DNA of 64,000 nucleotides from Kalaharituber pfeilii (lineage: Eukaryota > Ascomycota > Pezizomycetes > Pezizales > Pezizaceae): NCBI GenBank assembly GCA_015179045.1, contig WHUZ01000005.1, positions 310,001 to 374,000 on the forward strand, written 5' to 3'. Positions 11,396 through 22,385 of this stretch are shown here, piece by piece; position 1 is the first letter of the stretch, and every line of letters starts with the position of its first letter. Under the pieces are notes generated by a model. The model worked only from the letters and a program-made list of their open reading frames with translations. It was not told the DNA's origin and did no database searches. Made by a program: the position numbers and the translations under genes.

Positions 11396-11470
11396 TGTTC
11401 TCGTACCCAGACGGGCACTGATGCTGCCAAGAGGTGGAAAGACCCAGTGCTAACTCTGGGCACGAGAACA
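11396..11470. mobile_element. 75-bp MITE, 16-bp inverted ends, 9-bp target duplication
   Basis: The ends TGTTCTCGTACCCAGA and TCTGGGCACGAGAACA are inverted with one mismatch. It is flanked by GACAACACT (11387-11395) and GACAACGCT (11471-11479). The sister LTR (about 10405-10425, CAAGCGTTGTCCTAAGTAC) is the empty site. A 9-bp duplication is the usual signature of the Mutator (MULE) superfamily. Confidence 0.9.
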
Positions 11471-11745
11471 GACAACGCTTGGTGCTTGACCTTCGAGAGG
11501 GCAGCTCTTGCTGGCCCTTCTTATAGTCAATCCTGCATGCCTTCCATCTAATGTCTTACTTGCTATGATATCATGATGTGATATCCCTCAGCCACTGCCT
11601 CGCCTCATCTAAACGGAATGTCTCTGTCCAGTCAGATAGTGACTGGACAGAAGCCGGGACAAGTGTTACTAGCTATATATATTTAGTGCGACTGCTGGTC
11701 TACTAGTACGTACAACCCATGTCCTGACCGATATCCCCTCAAGCT

Positions 11746-12420
11746 GCCAGACTACCACCTTCTCCAAAACTTTATCCTCCTTACATGCTATCCTGTGTTA
11801 GTGCAGGATAATAAAATATTGAGTATAATTGTCTGCAATGCTGTTGAGCTCTTGAATAGCTCAACAATTGGCTAACTCTTGGTTCAGCCATCAGCACCAG
11901 TAGGCTCATGTATGGAGTCAATGCTGTTAGTCTTTGGGTTACGCAAGGTAGATGTGCCAGATGCTGTTCAAAATTGTGTCTGGAAGGTTTGCTCTGGAAA
12001 GGTAAACAGTGGCCAGATGCGAATTTGCAATGCTTGCATTGTCTGTTGAAACTCTTGAACCTGATGTGCTGCCATGTGAGAGCAGGTTGTCCAGCAAAAG
12101 TAGGCCTCGTATTGGTGTGAGTAGATTATTGTTGGTTTGAGTGTGACTAACACAAGCTTCCTTAAGATGACAAGATTCTACAAAGATCCTTTCATAGCCT
12201 TGGTCAAATACGAAATGCTCGGGATATCAAATGGATTTTCGGCTATCCCACGGGCATGATCACATTCATTTACTCCAAGTAGCCAATCCTTTCGAATGAT
12301 ACCATCATGGAGCTTCTCAGCGTTCTTTAGAGATTGATATACCTCCCATTTGCTGCCTAGGCAGCGATGTTACTCGAGGTCAATGATTAACCTCTACATA
12401 ATTTAAGTATCAACTTGACT
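11746..12420. other. possible retrotransposon internal remnant
   Basis: This lies next to the LTR remnant. Frames on both strands are broken and show no reverse transcriptase, RNase H or gag motif I can name. Confidence 0.3.
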
Positions 12421-12779
12421 TACCAATACCAGAGTCTGGGCACGAGAACAACCAATACCTGCCATTGACGACGCTTTTTTCCAGATCTATCCTCCATTAT
12501 ACCACCAATGGCTTTATATTCCTTTTGGGTCACTGCGGTGGCTGTTAACCCATGCCGGCTACGAGGAGTATCCCCATAGCGGACACATCTGTACCGGTTT
12601 CTTCCAAACTGCTCGGGCCTACTTGCTACCCAAATCAAGAAGCCGTGCATAAATAAGCCTGCAGTCGGGTTTTTCATAGCCCTTGGGTTTAGTCCATAGC
12701 TTTCATCCTTAGAATTTTTCAAATATGCAGTCAGCACAGCAGTCATGATTTTATGGGCACATAGGAGATATGCAGACAT
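12420..12779 (-). other. uninterrupted 119-codon frame, unrecognised
   Basis: The frame contains word-like stretches (DESYGLNPRAMKNPTAGLF, RYGDTPRSRHGLTATAVTQ) and reads less random than its surroundings. It matches no family I know, and the 20-bp nano-insertion interrupts its 3' part. It could be a fragment of a transposon protein or of a dead gene. I do not assign a function. Confidence 0.25.
12431..12450 (+). mobile_element. 20-bp nano-insertion with 9-bp target duplication (type AGAGTCTGGG)
   Basis: AGAGTCTGGGCACGAGAACA lies between two exact copies of ACCAATACC (12422-12430, 12451-12459). The last 16 bases equal the right terminal repeat of the MITE at 11396-11470. The same 20-mer with the same left edge occurs at 20063-20082 and, inverted, at 38178-38197. 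Confidence 0.88.
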
Positions 12780-12884
12780 TGTCGTTTTGTGCGCTTTTTC
12801 AATGAATTTTCGTGATTACAATCTGTCCCTGCGCCCCGGGCATGGGCTGTACGTACTAGTGGATTAGCGGTCGCTTGTATATAG

Positions 12885-13065
12885 TTAGCGACGCTTATAT
12901 ATATCCCGGCTTCTGTGCAGTCACTTTCTGACTGGACAGAGACATTCCGTCATCTAGAGGTCCGTCCGGTGGCTTATATTGTGCTATGACCATGCCGTCA
13001 GATCCTTGCAATACACATCCGTGCCCGACCCATGTTTCATGACAGACTGTAACTATCGGTTGATC
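12885..13065 (-). mobile_element. LTR fragment, inverted relative to 10093
   Basis: On the minus strand, CATGAAACATGGGTCGGGCA ... GGATCTGACGGCATGG ... GGACGGACCTCTAGATGAC is nearly identical to 10097-10180. Its adjoining CTGACTGGACAGAGACATTC links it to the copy at 11600-11660. Confidence 0.7.
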
Positions 13066-14600
13066 AGGCCGAACCGTCACTAGCAGCTTTACAGGTCAAT
13101 AATGGGTGGATATCCGCTTGCCGGGTAGGCCGTGACATTAAGCAATGAGACAGGTTTGGGAGCAACTTTAAGATTACTCGCTTCTTTTTCAACGAGCAAT
13201 CAAGAGTCACTCTGATTGCTGGATGCGACTCTTCTTCACACAGTTAGTGGTCCCTTATAGAGCATAACTACCACTGGATTTATCCGGGCTGTTTTTTTTT
13301 GGGTCCCTTATAAAAAGTGGTCTCATATATATAACTTCAGATTTTCGTAGTATCTCATGATTCAATTTCTATGGCATGTTTGCGAGTATACATATTTCTC
13401 AGCTAAGCCGGGTTTGCAATGCACCTTACTAAAACCTTATGAGTCGGCGCATTGGACCAAGTAGTTTCGTGATAACACTTAGGTAGCGATAAGGCATGGA
13501 ATTTACATTACCAGGCTAATTGAAACAAAGTACATACGCTCACTTCAAAATAATATGGGTCCTCAGTACGGACTAATCCGAGTCAGTCCATACATATTTG
13601 CAATTTGCCTGCGAGGAAGCAGGCACCCATATAGCAGACTATCAGAATATACTTGTATATACCCGGATGAAGTTTCATATCAGTTGGCCTAGGCAAATTC
13701 CTGGCCGGAACGCCCAGGTGCATAGGGTACTTGATGGAATATTCTTGTTGAGTTTCTGCAAAATCGTGTTAAACATTAGGCACCCGAAGAGGCGGTCGGG
13801 AAATGCTCGGTACTTAGGAAATGGAGAATTTGTCAAAAGAAGAAATTCAAAAGGCTCTTATTAAGTAGGGACTCGTGGTATTATATCTTTGCCCGCACTA
13901 AAAGAGAGTTATCTGCCTAGCTATACCATTGATGCCGGCTACTATCCACATGTATTTAACAGCTGCAAGTGGGGTTACATGATGGAAAAAAGAAAATAAA
14001 AAAAAATGAGGCAAGCAAGATGCGCAATAAAGAGGAGCTGGAGAAAGAGGCACTCGAAAGTCAACACTCTGGCGTTGTCCCCATTTACGGCCCATCTTAG
14101 GTAATCTCGCGTAGCACCGTAGCATGCTTCTCGAATGATCACTGCATCTCGCTCCCGGCAGCCCGAATAATGGTTCTGTGAGTGGGTGCTTAAAGCAGCA
14201 CGTGATTTGTGGCGCTGCATCCGGGCGCTGCATCCGGGCGCCGCATCCGGTGCCCGACACTTATGGCGCAGACGGGCACTGCCTATTGGGGCAATTAGGC
14301 AAACTGGAACTTATCGCGGTCCGGGGACGGGCGCACGAGTCTTCTACCAGCGGCAAAAAAACTGTACGACGTTCCGTGGAGCCGGAGCCCAAGTGCATGC
14401 ACGTGTACCGATCTTGTTGGTTATAGCCGTAGATATAGCATAGCCAGTAGCGGAGCACTCTGTATTTCAGGGTGTTATGATACACATGTCTACCTTAAAG
14501 ACAGCGAAAGTGGCGTCGCTGCCTGAGTGGCTACAGTCTGCATGGCTATAGCGTCGGGCGGCCTGTGTGCACTGAGAGATTGTCACATGATGCGGTCTTT
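13066..14600. other. intergenic, mostly featureless, one short retroposon
   Basis: Around 13961-14013, AACAGCTGCAAGTGGGGTTACATGATG plus an A-rich tail matches the short CACGTGAC retroposon family in plus orientation. At 14212-14250 a GGGCGCTGCATCC unit is repeated three times. No gene is recognised. Confidence 0.5.
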
Positions 14601-14606
14601 GATGAA

Positions 14607-14613
14607 TATAAAA
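14607..14613 (+). promoter_or_regulatory. TATA box of the arginine deiminase gene
   Basis: TATAAAA lies 134 nt before the chosen ATG at 14747. It is followed by a pyrimidine-rich leader (ATCTCTCACTAG...TCTTCTCC) typical of fungal promoters. Confidence 0.5.
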
Positions 14614-14746
14614 GCGAAGCCGATTATCTCTCACTAGAGCGTCTTCTCCATAGTTTAGATGTATGGAAGTTGTTCACTGCTTGAACAGAAGCGCATTTAC
14701 TCCTTGAGAACCGCACAGCGTTCAACAGCCGCATTCTCGGACAGCA

Positions 14747-16668
14747 ATGAAACTCCTCAATGCTATTGCCCTGGTCTCCAGCCTAATAGGTATCCAGTCC
14801 TTCTTCTATCCAGGTTTTCCGTGCCATTGAGCCCAATAGCTTTTACTGACTCAGTTGCACATAAAGGCACCCACACCTCACTTGCATCTGCGGTTTCTTC
14901 CTCCTTCAAGCCTGACATCCGTGTTGATACCAACCGTGACGGGATTGTCGATATCTCGCCTCTCTCAAAGGATATTGAAGGCAAAAACACCTGGACACTA
15001 CAGCGTGGCGCCATTTTTATTGCCAACATCGGCTACACCATTCCCCCATCAGAATGTCCAGTTCCCATCTTCAAGAGTTATTTCTGCAACAACGGTGTCC
15101 AAGACACAGCGTTAGCGCCAGAGTATCTGGCCCCAATTCGCACTGTGCCATTGAAAGGGGTCGTCCCAGAGGGCATTGTGGGAAGAATAGAGGCCCTTGG
15201 TGAAGCAAAGTTTCACACCTCCATCTTCTACAAGGACAGTGGCAACTGGACAATTACCACTGCAGAGAAAACTTTCACAGTAGAGCAGTTGAAGAAGGGT
15301 CTCGAATTAGGTATTCAAGGAAAGGAGTTGGTTCGAGATGACCGCATCTGGGACGGCACAGCCAGAATCCGCTTCTCTCTAAATGACCCTGCCTCAAATG
15401 TTACTGCTTCTGATGAGGCAATGCTGAAGATTGCCCCTGTCTTGACGCATCACCATTTACAACGAGCCACGAAGGTTTTCGCCTCAGGTGGAAACGACAC
15501 ACTCCCTGATCAAGTACTTTTCACAGCGAATATGAGTAAGCAGGTCAAGGAAGCAGGGATTAGGGAACCCGTTCATCTTTTCCAGGGCTCTGACGATCCA
15601 TGGGCACAGGACTTTTTTGAACCTGGCTACACTTCCTTTCCAGGACCAGATGGGCCAATAATCCTGAGGATTCTCCTTCGTTCTCCTCAGCCTACACGCG
15701 CTAGTGGGGGTCAGCTTCTGGGGGAGTTAGCTGCCAGAGGAGTTGGTGTGGTTGAGACTTCTGATGGTAGCCGTGTTGAGATCAATTCTATGGGTAACTT
15801 AGAAACCATACCACCCTACCGGCATGATGGTCGGGAATTTCCCGCCGGTCGAATTCTGATTGGAGAATGGAAGGATCAGAGGATGGCATGGGGCCTCGTG
15901 GGGTTGCTGAAGGCCCAGACAGTGCAAGATCCGCTGTTCATGGATACGGACTGGTTGCGGGCCGGGCACGTCGACGAGGTCTTCCAGTTCTTACCGGACA
16001 ATGAGGTTAAGTCATTGCTGAAAGATGGTTATAAGCCGTGGAGGGTCGCAGTGGCGTCCCCAGCATACGCATTAGGGCTTCTTCGCAAGGCTGAGAAAGC
16101 CGGATTCGGGAACACCAAACTTGTTTCCAGGGACAAGTCGTTTGGCGCTCACATCCCAGATTATACGATATCATCTTACCTTGCCAACAAGGAGAACATA
16201 AAGGTTAATGAAGCCGCATGGAAGCGTATCCAGGGGAATATTGACCAGCTTCAGAAGGAAACAGGGGTAAGGAAGGAGGACATCATTTCCCTTCCCGTCT
16301 TGTACGAGAACAATAACGGCTTCAACTCTGGCTCGTTCTATGGGAACTATAATGCATCTAAGTTCTATGGCGGGGATGTCCTTGCACCAATTCCTGCTCC
16401 AGTTACTGCGGAGAGACTGAAGGTCGGGCCCGTGCTGCCCAGCGCAGTGAACGGGCTGCTATTGACGGATACGAAGGTTGTGGCGCCCAGGCAGTGGGGA
16501 CCGGTGATTGAAGGGAAAGACATCTTTGAGGAGGCGATCGAGAACGAGTACAGGAAGCTGGGAATCCAGGTAGCATTCGTGGATGATTGGACGACGCATC
16601 ATGAGGGTGGGGGGGATGTGCATTGTGGAACGAATAGCTTCAGGGAGGGAGGAAAGTGGTGGCTTTGA
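14747..16668 (+). CDS. secreted protein-arginine deiminase (peptidylarginine deiminase)
   Basis: Two exons, 14747-14789 and 14855-16668 (65-nt intron, GTATCC..CAG), give 618 aa beginning MKLLNAIALVSSLIV, a signal peptide. The long frame that starts at 14659 lacks a signal, and the splice joins it in phase. PADs convert peptidyl-arginine to citrulline with calcium. The catalytic set is complete: WAQDFFEPGY (D267), GHVDEVFQF (H386, D388) and GGDVHCGTN near the end (C605). Other family marks are the calcium-type loop DTNRDGIVD near residue 39 and GNLETIPP. The N-terminal cupredoxin-like domain of animal PADs is absent, and the protein starts at the middle domain. The branch site CTGAC lies only 5 nt from the acceptor, so the exact intron edge is slightly uncertain. 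A retroposon is inserted at the stop codon and leaves the protein unchanged. Confidence 0.95.
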
Positions 16669-16671
16669 GGT

Positions 16672-16733
16672 TTTTTTTTTTTTTTTTTTTTTGATCACAT
16701 AACCCCGCTTGTAGCACGTGGCCATGGCAGGGT
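16672..16733 (-). mobile_element. short poly(T) retroposon at the PAD stop codon
   Basis: About 20 T and GATCACATAACCCCGCTTGT...GCCATGGCAGG are flanked by GTGGCTTTGAGGT at 16659-16671 and 16734-16746. The duplicated target includes the TGA stop (16666-16668), which therefore also exists at 16741-16743. The PAD message now has an insertion-derived 3' UTR. Confidence 0.93.
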
Positions 16734-16827
16734 GTGGCTTTGAGGTTAGTGCACGGAAATGAGATAGGGACGATATATATTGATGCGTAGTGTTTACATT
16801 CAATGCGGCAAAGAAATCATTGAGGGA

Positions 16828-16847
16828 TAGTCGTGCCAACCAGACTA
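16828..16847 (+). mobile_element. 20-bp nano-insertion with 9-bp target duplication, identical to 2337-2356
   Basis: TAGTCGTGCCAACCAGACTA lies between two exact ATTGAGGGA copies (16819-16827, 16848-16856). Confidence 0.9.
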
Positions 16848-16859
16848 ATTGAGGGACTG

Positions 16860-17920
16860 GTATTCGAATGGCAATTGATTGTAGTATAAGTTGGTTTGGG
16901 GATTTCGATAGCAGTTTTGAATTGAAGGTATTTATGCGAGAACTTTATGTGATGGGTGTTCTAGGGCAGCCTTTTTAAGGGTTTCGTGCAAAGGGCAGAG
17001 TTTATAGTATTAGGGTTAGCTGGGGTGCAGAACACAGGACGTGGTTGCAGTCTCGTAACCAGACGCTGACTAAGAGTACTTACTACTTCTTAGTAGTTGC
17101 TTTGAGATTGATAAGGATTTATGTCTTGAGATATCTGTTTGTTTTTTTTGGTTTCATTCCCTTTGTTTAATTGGTATCTTGAGACTTTAGGCAATATTAC
17201 TTTTCTTACCTTTTAAGTATCTCTATATAATACTGCATATACCATAGGTAGTCTTATAATCTAGCTACATCAATCTCATATCATTTGAATCGATATTTGG
17301 AAGGTATGGATTTGTACATTCACAGTTGCTACATGCTCAAGCATATGTACATGTACAACCCTTTTTTCACACAAGGCTCCTGGTGCTCCTCGAAAGGTAC
17401 AAGAACCTTCTCCAATGCCCTCCCCAACCTCTCTGAAATGAATATAAAGTTCATTAGTATCGACTTCTCTACAAGCAAATTCACAGTTATCAAGGTTAAA
17501 ATATCAACACAGGACAAAGTTTGAGCAGATGAGAAAATGAGCACTGGGACGGACATCACAAGTGGTGGCAAGACTGGACACAAGTAAAGCCATGCCTCGC
17601 AAACTTAATTGACCTCCAGGGGAACTCCATGCAATTCTATATCCTTAGCTTCCACATTTCTAGAATGCTTGCAACTCTTTCACCACCATCCAGTTCCACA
17701 TACGCGACATCATGTTATTAGCACCCCTCAGATGACCTCTCAAGCACCTCGTCCCCCTCATGTTCATAAAGCGCTTCTTCTTTAAAATAGTTATTGCCAT
17801 TTTGTCATGAGAAAATAGTTTCATGGTTAGATGGCGTTTCAGAAAGCTTGCGAACCTCGCTAGCACTTGCAACAGCGGTAAAAGAAATTTCAGCGGCTCG
17901 CATCGAGTCCCTGTTTCTCC
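16860..17920. other. intergenic between PAD and the small membrane protein
   Basis: At 17050-17073 there is another GTCTCGTAACCAGACGCTGACTA sequence, the body of the 37590 nano-insertion, here without a visible target duplication. No gene is seen. Confidence 0.45.
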
Positions 17921-17922
17921 AT

Positions 17923-18409
17923 TCAGTCGCTGTCGTTTCTTGGCATCTCGTCTTCCGACGCTTCAGCGGCCTCAAACAGCATAGCTTCGATGCCCAAGTC
18001 TCCAGGCTTCTCGTTTTCATCGACCACAGGGATATTTGCGAGTGTACTCTTTTCTTCATTAATCTATCCACAATGAACATATCAGCTCTCCACATTCAAG
18101 CAGTTTGCTACATGTCACCTCTATAGTAACTTATTCCCTCTAACGACTCACCTCTTCCATCTCCTTCTTCTTTATCGCAACATATTCCTCAATTCTCCAT
18201 GGCCTAATCATCCCCCTCGACGCCAGAAACATGCAAAAAGGCCCCGTGATCAGCGCGAATAAGAGGAGGACATGCGCGGGTGTCAATGCAGCGTACATGA
18301 TGGCGTGGGCGAAGAGGGACGGGTCGGGCTTGGGGATGTCATTGGGGTCAGTGATAATCTGGGTGTCGGTGTGGTCGTCAACGTAGGTGTTCAGATCGTC
18401 GTTGGACAT
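17923..18409 (-). CDS. small single-pass membrane protein, function unknown
   Basis: Two exons, 18409-18152 and 18063-17923 (88-nt intron, GTGAGT..TAG, phase 0), give 132 aa. Residues about 1-35 are acidic and polar (MSNDDLNTYVDDHTD). A hydrophobic segment follows (YAALTPAHVLLLFALITGPF), then a basic patch with KKKEMEE, and after the splice an acidic tail ending EDEMPRNDSD. The spliced reading is strongly acidic and ends in a clean stop, which supports the intron. A longer upstream frame exists, but the ATG at 18409 begins the coherent part. I do not recognise the family; the membrane anchor is visible, the role is not. Confidence 0.6.
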
Positions 18410-19460
18410 TATGGGGGTGGAATGGATGGGCCGGGTTCTGCTGTTCGATGTCAGGGTTGTCTGTGATCGTTGTGGTGCTCGGGTTAGAGGACAACTATTA
18501 GAGGAGCACAATGCGCGCAAGACCAGTTGGTTCCAGTCTGGAACAGAACAATGAACTTTAGAAACCTAAGGGCTGCAGTACTCTTTGAACAGTTGAAAAT
18601 GGGTTGAAGATTCGGGTTGAGGCGTCTCATGCAATTAAGACTTGAGACAAATAGTACGGCTTTAGTAGGCTATTGTAGCAGAGGGCGGAGAGCCAGAAGT
18701 TGGTTGTATTATAGAGGAGGTAGTCTGGGCAAGGAGAGGAAGGCTTGCAATGATACTTGACTTCGAACGCAGAGAGTGTTTTCGTGCCCAGAGTCACGCG
18801 GAAAGCCTAGTTTAGAGCCGGCCGTCATATGTGCTTCGAATTTGAGTGACTGCCAAGCTTGCAAGCGTGGAGCCTAGTCTAGCCTTATCACTCACAATGT
18901 TGTTCAATATGGTTGGGGACATCTGTAACCGGAGTGAATTTCGCATCAACTTCAACACTCAAATCACAACCAAAATTAATAGTTAAAATTAGTTTTGCAT
19001 CAAAAAATGATAAATTAGTGAATGAAAAATAATATTTTGAAGCGATATCTATTTGTTTAATTTTTTGTCATCGTGATTTGAAAATCAAAGATAAGAAGTT
19101 TTATATGGGGATGGGTAAAAATGTCCACCTTTAGTAACTGCTAAATATGGTATAGTACATAGTAAACTAACCAAAAAAGGAAAATAGCTAACCAAAAATA
19201 GAATAGAATATATACATTTCCTATGCATATCCATTTTACCACTTCGTTTTATCTGGTACCTGTCTATGACCTATATATATATGTGAATGAAACTCTTTAG
19301 TACCATAAGTTAACCCTTCATTATATGCATCAATAGTACACAAACAATGATAATTAAAACGATTAATAGATGCGGAAGAAACAGAATGTAATGCTAAAGG
19401 AAGAGTATCTTGTAAACCATCAAATGAATGAGAACAGCAACAGGGTGGGTGAACAGGTTA
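18410..19460. other. AT-rich intergenic region with MITE-end traces
   Basis: TAGTCTGGGCAAGGAGAGG (about 18725) and GTTTTCGTGCCCAGAGTCAC (about 18779) are degenerate facing ends of the TGTTCTCG MITE family. The rest is AT-rich with no gene. Confidence 0.4.
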
Positions 19461-19475
19461 TAGGACCGATTTAAA

Positions 19476-19570
19476 CGACCGATTGAGCGACTGATTGAGC
19501 GACCGATTGAGCGACCGATTGAGCGACGGATTGAGCGACTGATTGAGCGACCGATATGTACGACTGATAT
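19476..19570. repeat. GACCGATTGAGC-type short tandem repeat
   Basis: The unit of about 10-14 bp (GATTGAGCGAC) is repeated 7-8 times. The minus-strand Ser/Arg/Ile frame over it is a translation of the repeat. Confidence 0.8.
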
Positions 19571-20062
19571 TTGCGACCGATGCAACAGGTATATGAGGAG
19601 CAGTATGCAGTGGAGGTCCAACTGGTATAGGTGGGAGTAGCAGGGCGGTGGGGTGAGCAAGTGAAAGAAAACCAAATCGATGCGACAGTTTGAAAGGGGG
19701 TAGAACAGTGTATGTAATTACTACATAACTAGTGCTTAGTCATCAAGCCAAATGTCCGCCCCACTCCGTGTACAGATGTCCCCAACCATATTAGCGGTAT
19801 TCAGATCAGAAAAATCTGGCCGGATTTTCCGAAGTCCGGAAAAATCCAGTCATCTCTATACAAAATTGTATCTGGTTTTTTTCGAAATAAATCCAGTCGG
19901 ATTTTTGCGACAACTGCATATATATGATGCATCTTGCGGGCCTCGATGCAGTATTTAGGACCTGGCATGCATAAATTCCATTGGATTTTTGGACCCAAAA
20001 CTGGTTTTCGATTTGACAAAAAAAATCCGATTTTCACAACAGGGTACTCAGACAACAGATGG

Positions 20063-20082
20063 AGAGTCTGGGCACGAGAACA
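20063..20082 (+). mobile_element. 20-bp nano-insertion candidate, no target duplication visible
   Basis: AGAGTCTGGGCACGAGAACA is identical, edges included, to the insert at 12431-12450. The flanks (AACAGATGG, GTTGACCAC) do not repeat. Confidence 0.6.
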
Positions 20083-20476
20083 GTTGACCACGTATAGCAG
20101 AGATTTCAAGTGGAAACTATGGCAACCAAACGATTTCTACGTTTCGCTAGGGTTCGTTTCGCATGAAACTAAACTGTTAAACTGTGAGTTTCCGCCGCAA
20201 AAATTGGAACTGTCCAACAGAAGTGAGTATGGCCACGTATCATTTCGCTTGCTATAGCAAACCGCATCACATCATTGCATCGCATCATGACATGATCACA
20301 GAACTTAACCCTCACAATATCCTCACTCTGGACCTATTATTAGAATAGAAATAACAGAGTAGATGCTGTTATTTTACAACAAAACTCCTTATGCAGACAT
20401 CAGCATTGCAAGGAAATGTGTACTTACAGGAGGTTTATTTTTCAGCAAACCTGCGGTGTCCTTTGGAAGGTCCACT

Positions 20477-20482
<6 letters not shown>

Positions 20483-20511
<29 letters not shown>

Positions 20512-20546
20512 CATTTATCGCTTACCGCCCTGTGGGCTATGGCGAT
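20483..20546 (-). mobile_element. LINE-tail retroposon, 12-bp target duplication
   Basis: Poly(T) plus AATATCATTTATCGCTTACC...GGCTATGGCGAT is flanked by TCCACTTTGCTT at 20471-20482 and 20547-20558. Confidence 0.88.
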
Positions 20547-20599
20547 TCCACTTTGCTTGTAGTTCTGACATTTTGGGTAGGCTGATTCAGTGCTATAGC

Positions 20600-20691
20600 A
20601 GAAAGCATAGACAGTGATAGTGATAGCTGTATTAGCTTGAGACTCGGAATGCAATAGCTGCAATTGACAAGTTTGACATTGGTGGCTGCGG

Positions 20692-20723
<32 letters not shown>

Positions 20724-22380
20724 TGCACAATGAGAATGTAGTAAACAAACACTTCCCCAGTTCCAACTGCTACCTCTTACGTTGTATCCCGCTTTGGCCA
20801 TGCTAGATCTAAACTATCTGATACCACCAAACAGGGCCTAATCTGAATATGGCCTTTAATCAGCACATTTCGATCCTATATATCAACACCGATCACTGGC
20901 GCAATAAAAATCGTAAAAAATTTAAAACTTCTCATAGATATGAAGAGAATTGAGTAAAGACTCAATCTATGTCACATTTCTAATTTTGTAAATTTTCGTG
21001 AAAAGGTTAAGTAGAGGTAAAGTTTGGTGGGGGACCCGAATCGAGTTATACCGGTATACTACTAATACGAATTAGGTAAGATTGTAGATTAGTAAGCAAG
21101 AAAAAAAAGAGTTAAGTCTAAGGTACATGTAATTACTACGTGCTTTTATCCACCACTTGCCGATGATTTTGATAGACATATTCCTGAACTGTTTATTTCA
21201 TAAGTATATCCATTAGAGTATGCATTAAGAAATCGCATACAGTGCTCATAGTAGTGAAAAAGTAGAAGCAGTACGGAGTACTTACAGAATGCAAAGCAGC
21301 AGGTACTGTGCTTCATAAGTCTTCATTCTGAGAGGTATCATACAGAATATACTGTATACGTGAGAGAGAATGTATGGTACTACTGTATGGTAGAAGGCGG
21401 AGCGAAGCGCGATATTCTGTACAGTAGAGGGTGAAGAGCGAAAAGGCGCATTATTCTGTGAGGTAAAGGCGGGAAGCAAAAAGCAAGAGACCCAGTACCT
21501 ATTCCGTATAGCATATGATAGGGCAACGGAGCGAAGAGCGAAAGGTGTGGTGGAGGAAAGGAAAAAAAAAGGCTTGTATTACTTAGTAAGCAAAATGAAG
21601 TGTTGGTCCTCAAACTCAGTTGATTGATTGGCTCATTGCGTCTTTGTCAGCTTTCTTGACTTCTTGGCGGCAACCACACTCCGCCTTCAACGCAACCTCA
21701 GGTGTAGCCCAAGCGAAGCGAAGGGGGTCCTCTCTCCAATATCTCTGTCTATGATACGGCCTCGCTGCAGCGCGCCTCACGGTCGGGAGGCCGGTCCGAT
21801 AGATGTGTACTATGAGTTTGAAGGAACTTAGAAAATTGAAGGGATTGAGTTCTATACAAGTATCATTGGTTCACTTGTTATGAATCTAGAAGCGATAGCT
21901 TTTGGTTACTACAAACCGGAGTTTTCACCAATATGGTTGTAGAGAATAGCATATCGGATTCTACGTTTCGTCAAAGCCCAAAGCGAACGCCAAGGGTAGT
22001 CCTGTCATTCCTGATTCCACGCAGTTCCCTGGCTAGGTCTGACTGTTCTTCCTCATTCCTGATTTGTATAGAAATGAGAATCAGATAAAGACTTGTATCA
22101 GTTGGGCATATCAGATCCCTTCGTAAGTATTCGCTTCTCAGTATTGGAACTCTGCAAAACCGTATGCGCTATTGGCTCTGGCCACTTTGTACTACTAGTA
22201 TTCCAAAAGGCGAATAGCGCATACGTTTTATGCAGCGTTCCGAACCAGCGAGTACAAACGTTTTTCGTGCTACGCTGGTTATGTTACAGGTAACTAAATT
22301 GCGTTGTGTTACGTTATGTTACAGTACATTACGTTGGGTCGGTTACGAGACTACCCAAACTGTACTAGTACAAGATTGCC
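20600..22380. other. intergenic, no gene seen
   Basis: A run of about 27 T lies at 20697-20724, and AT-rich decayed sequence follows. At about 22125-22265 there is a degenerate relative of the MITE at 50855-50985 (GGCGAATAGCGCATAC, TTATGCAGCGTTCC). Confidence 0.45.
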
Positions 22381-22385
22381 TAAAA

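Larger units (their letters stand above)
11289..11745 (-). mobile_element. LTR remnant, minus orientation, carrying two later insertions
   Basis: It starts TGTTACGGTTTCTA at the 3' edge and is the inverted partner of 10093-10457. A short poly(T) retroposon (11311-11354) and a 75-bp MITE (11396-11470) lie inside it. Both sites are uninterrupted in the plus copy. A purine-rich tract on the minus strand next to about 11745 could be the polypurine primer. Confidence 0.65.

Noticed and set aside
12431..12450. Cloning adaptor contamination (contains GGCACGAG, known from old cDNA linkers)
   Set aside because: The word is embedded in longer inverted-repeat elements with genomic target duplications at several loci, which an adaptor would not give.
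14659..14746. Upstream start for the deiminase (frame open from 14659)
   Set aside because: It adds about 65 residues without signal or homology. The ATG at 14747 with the 65-nt intron gives a signal peptide joined in phase.
19394..19675. Ser/Arg/Ile-repeat protein
   Set aside because: It arises from translating a short tandem repeat.
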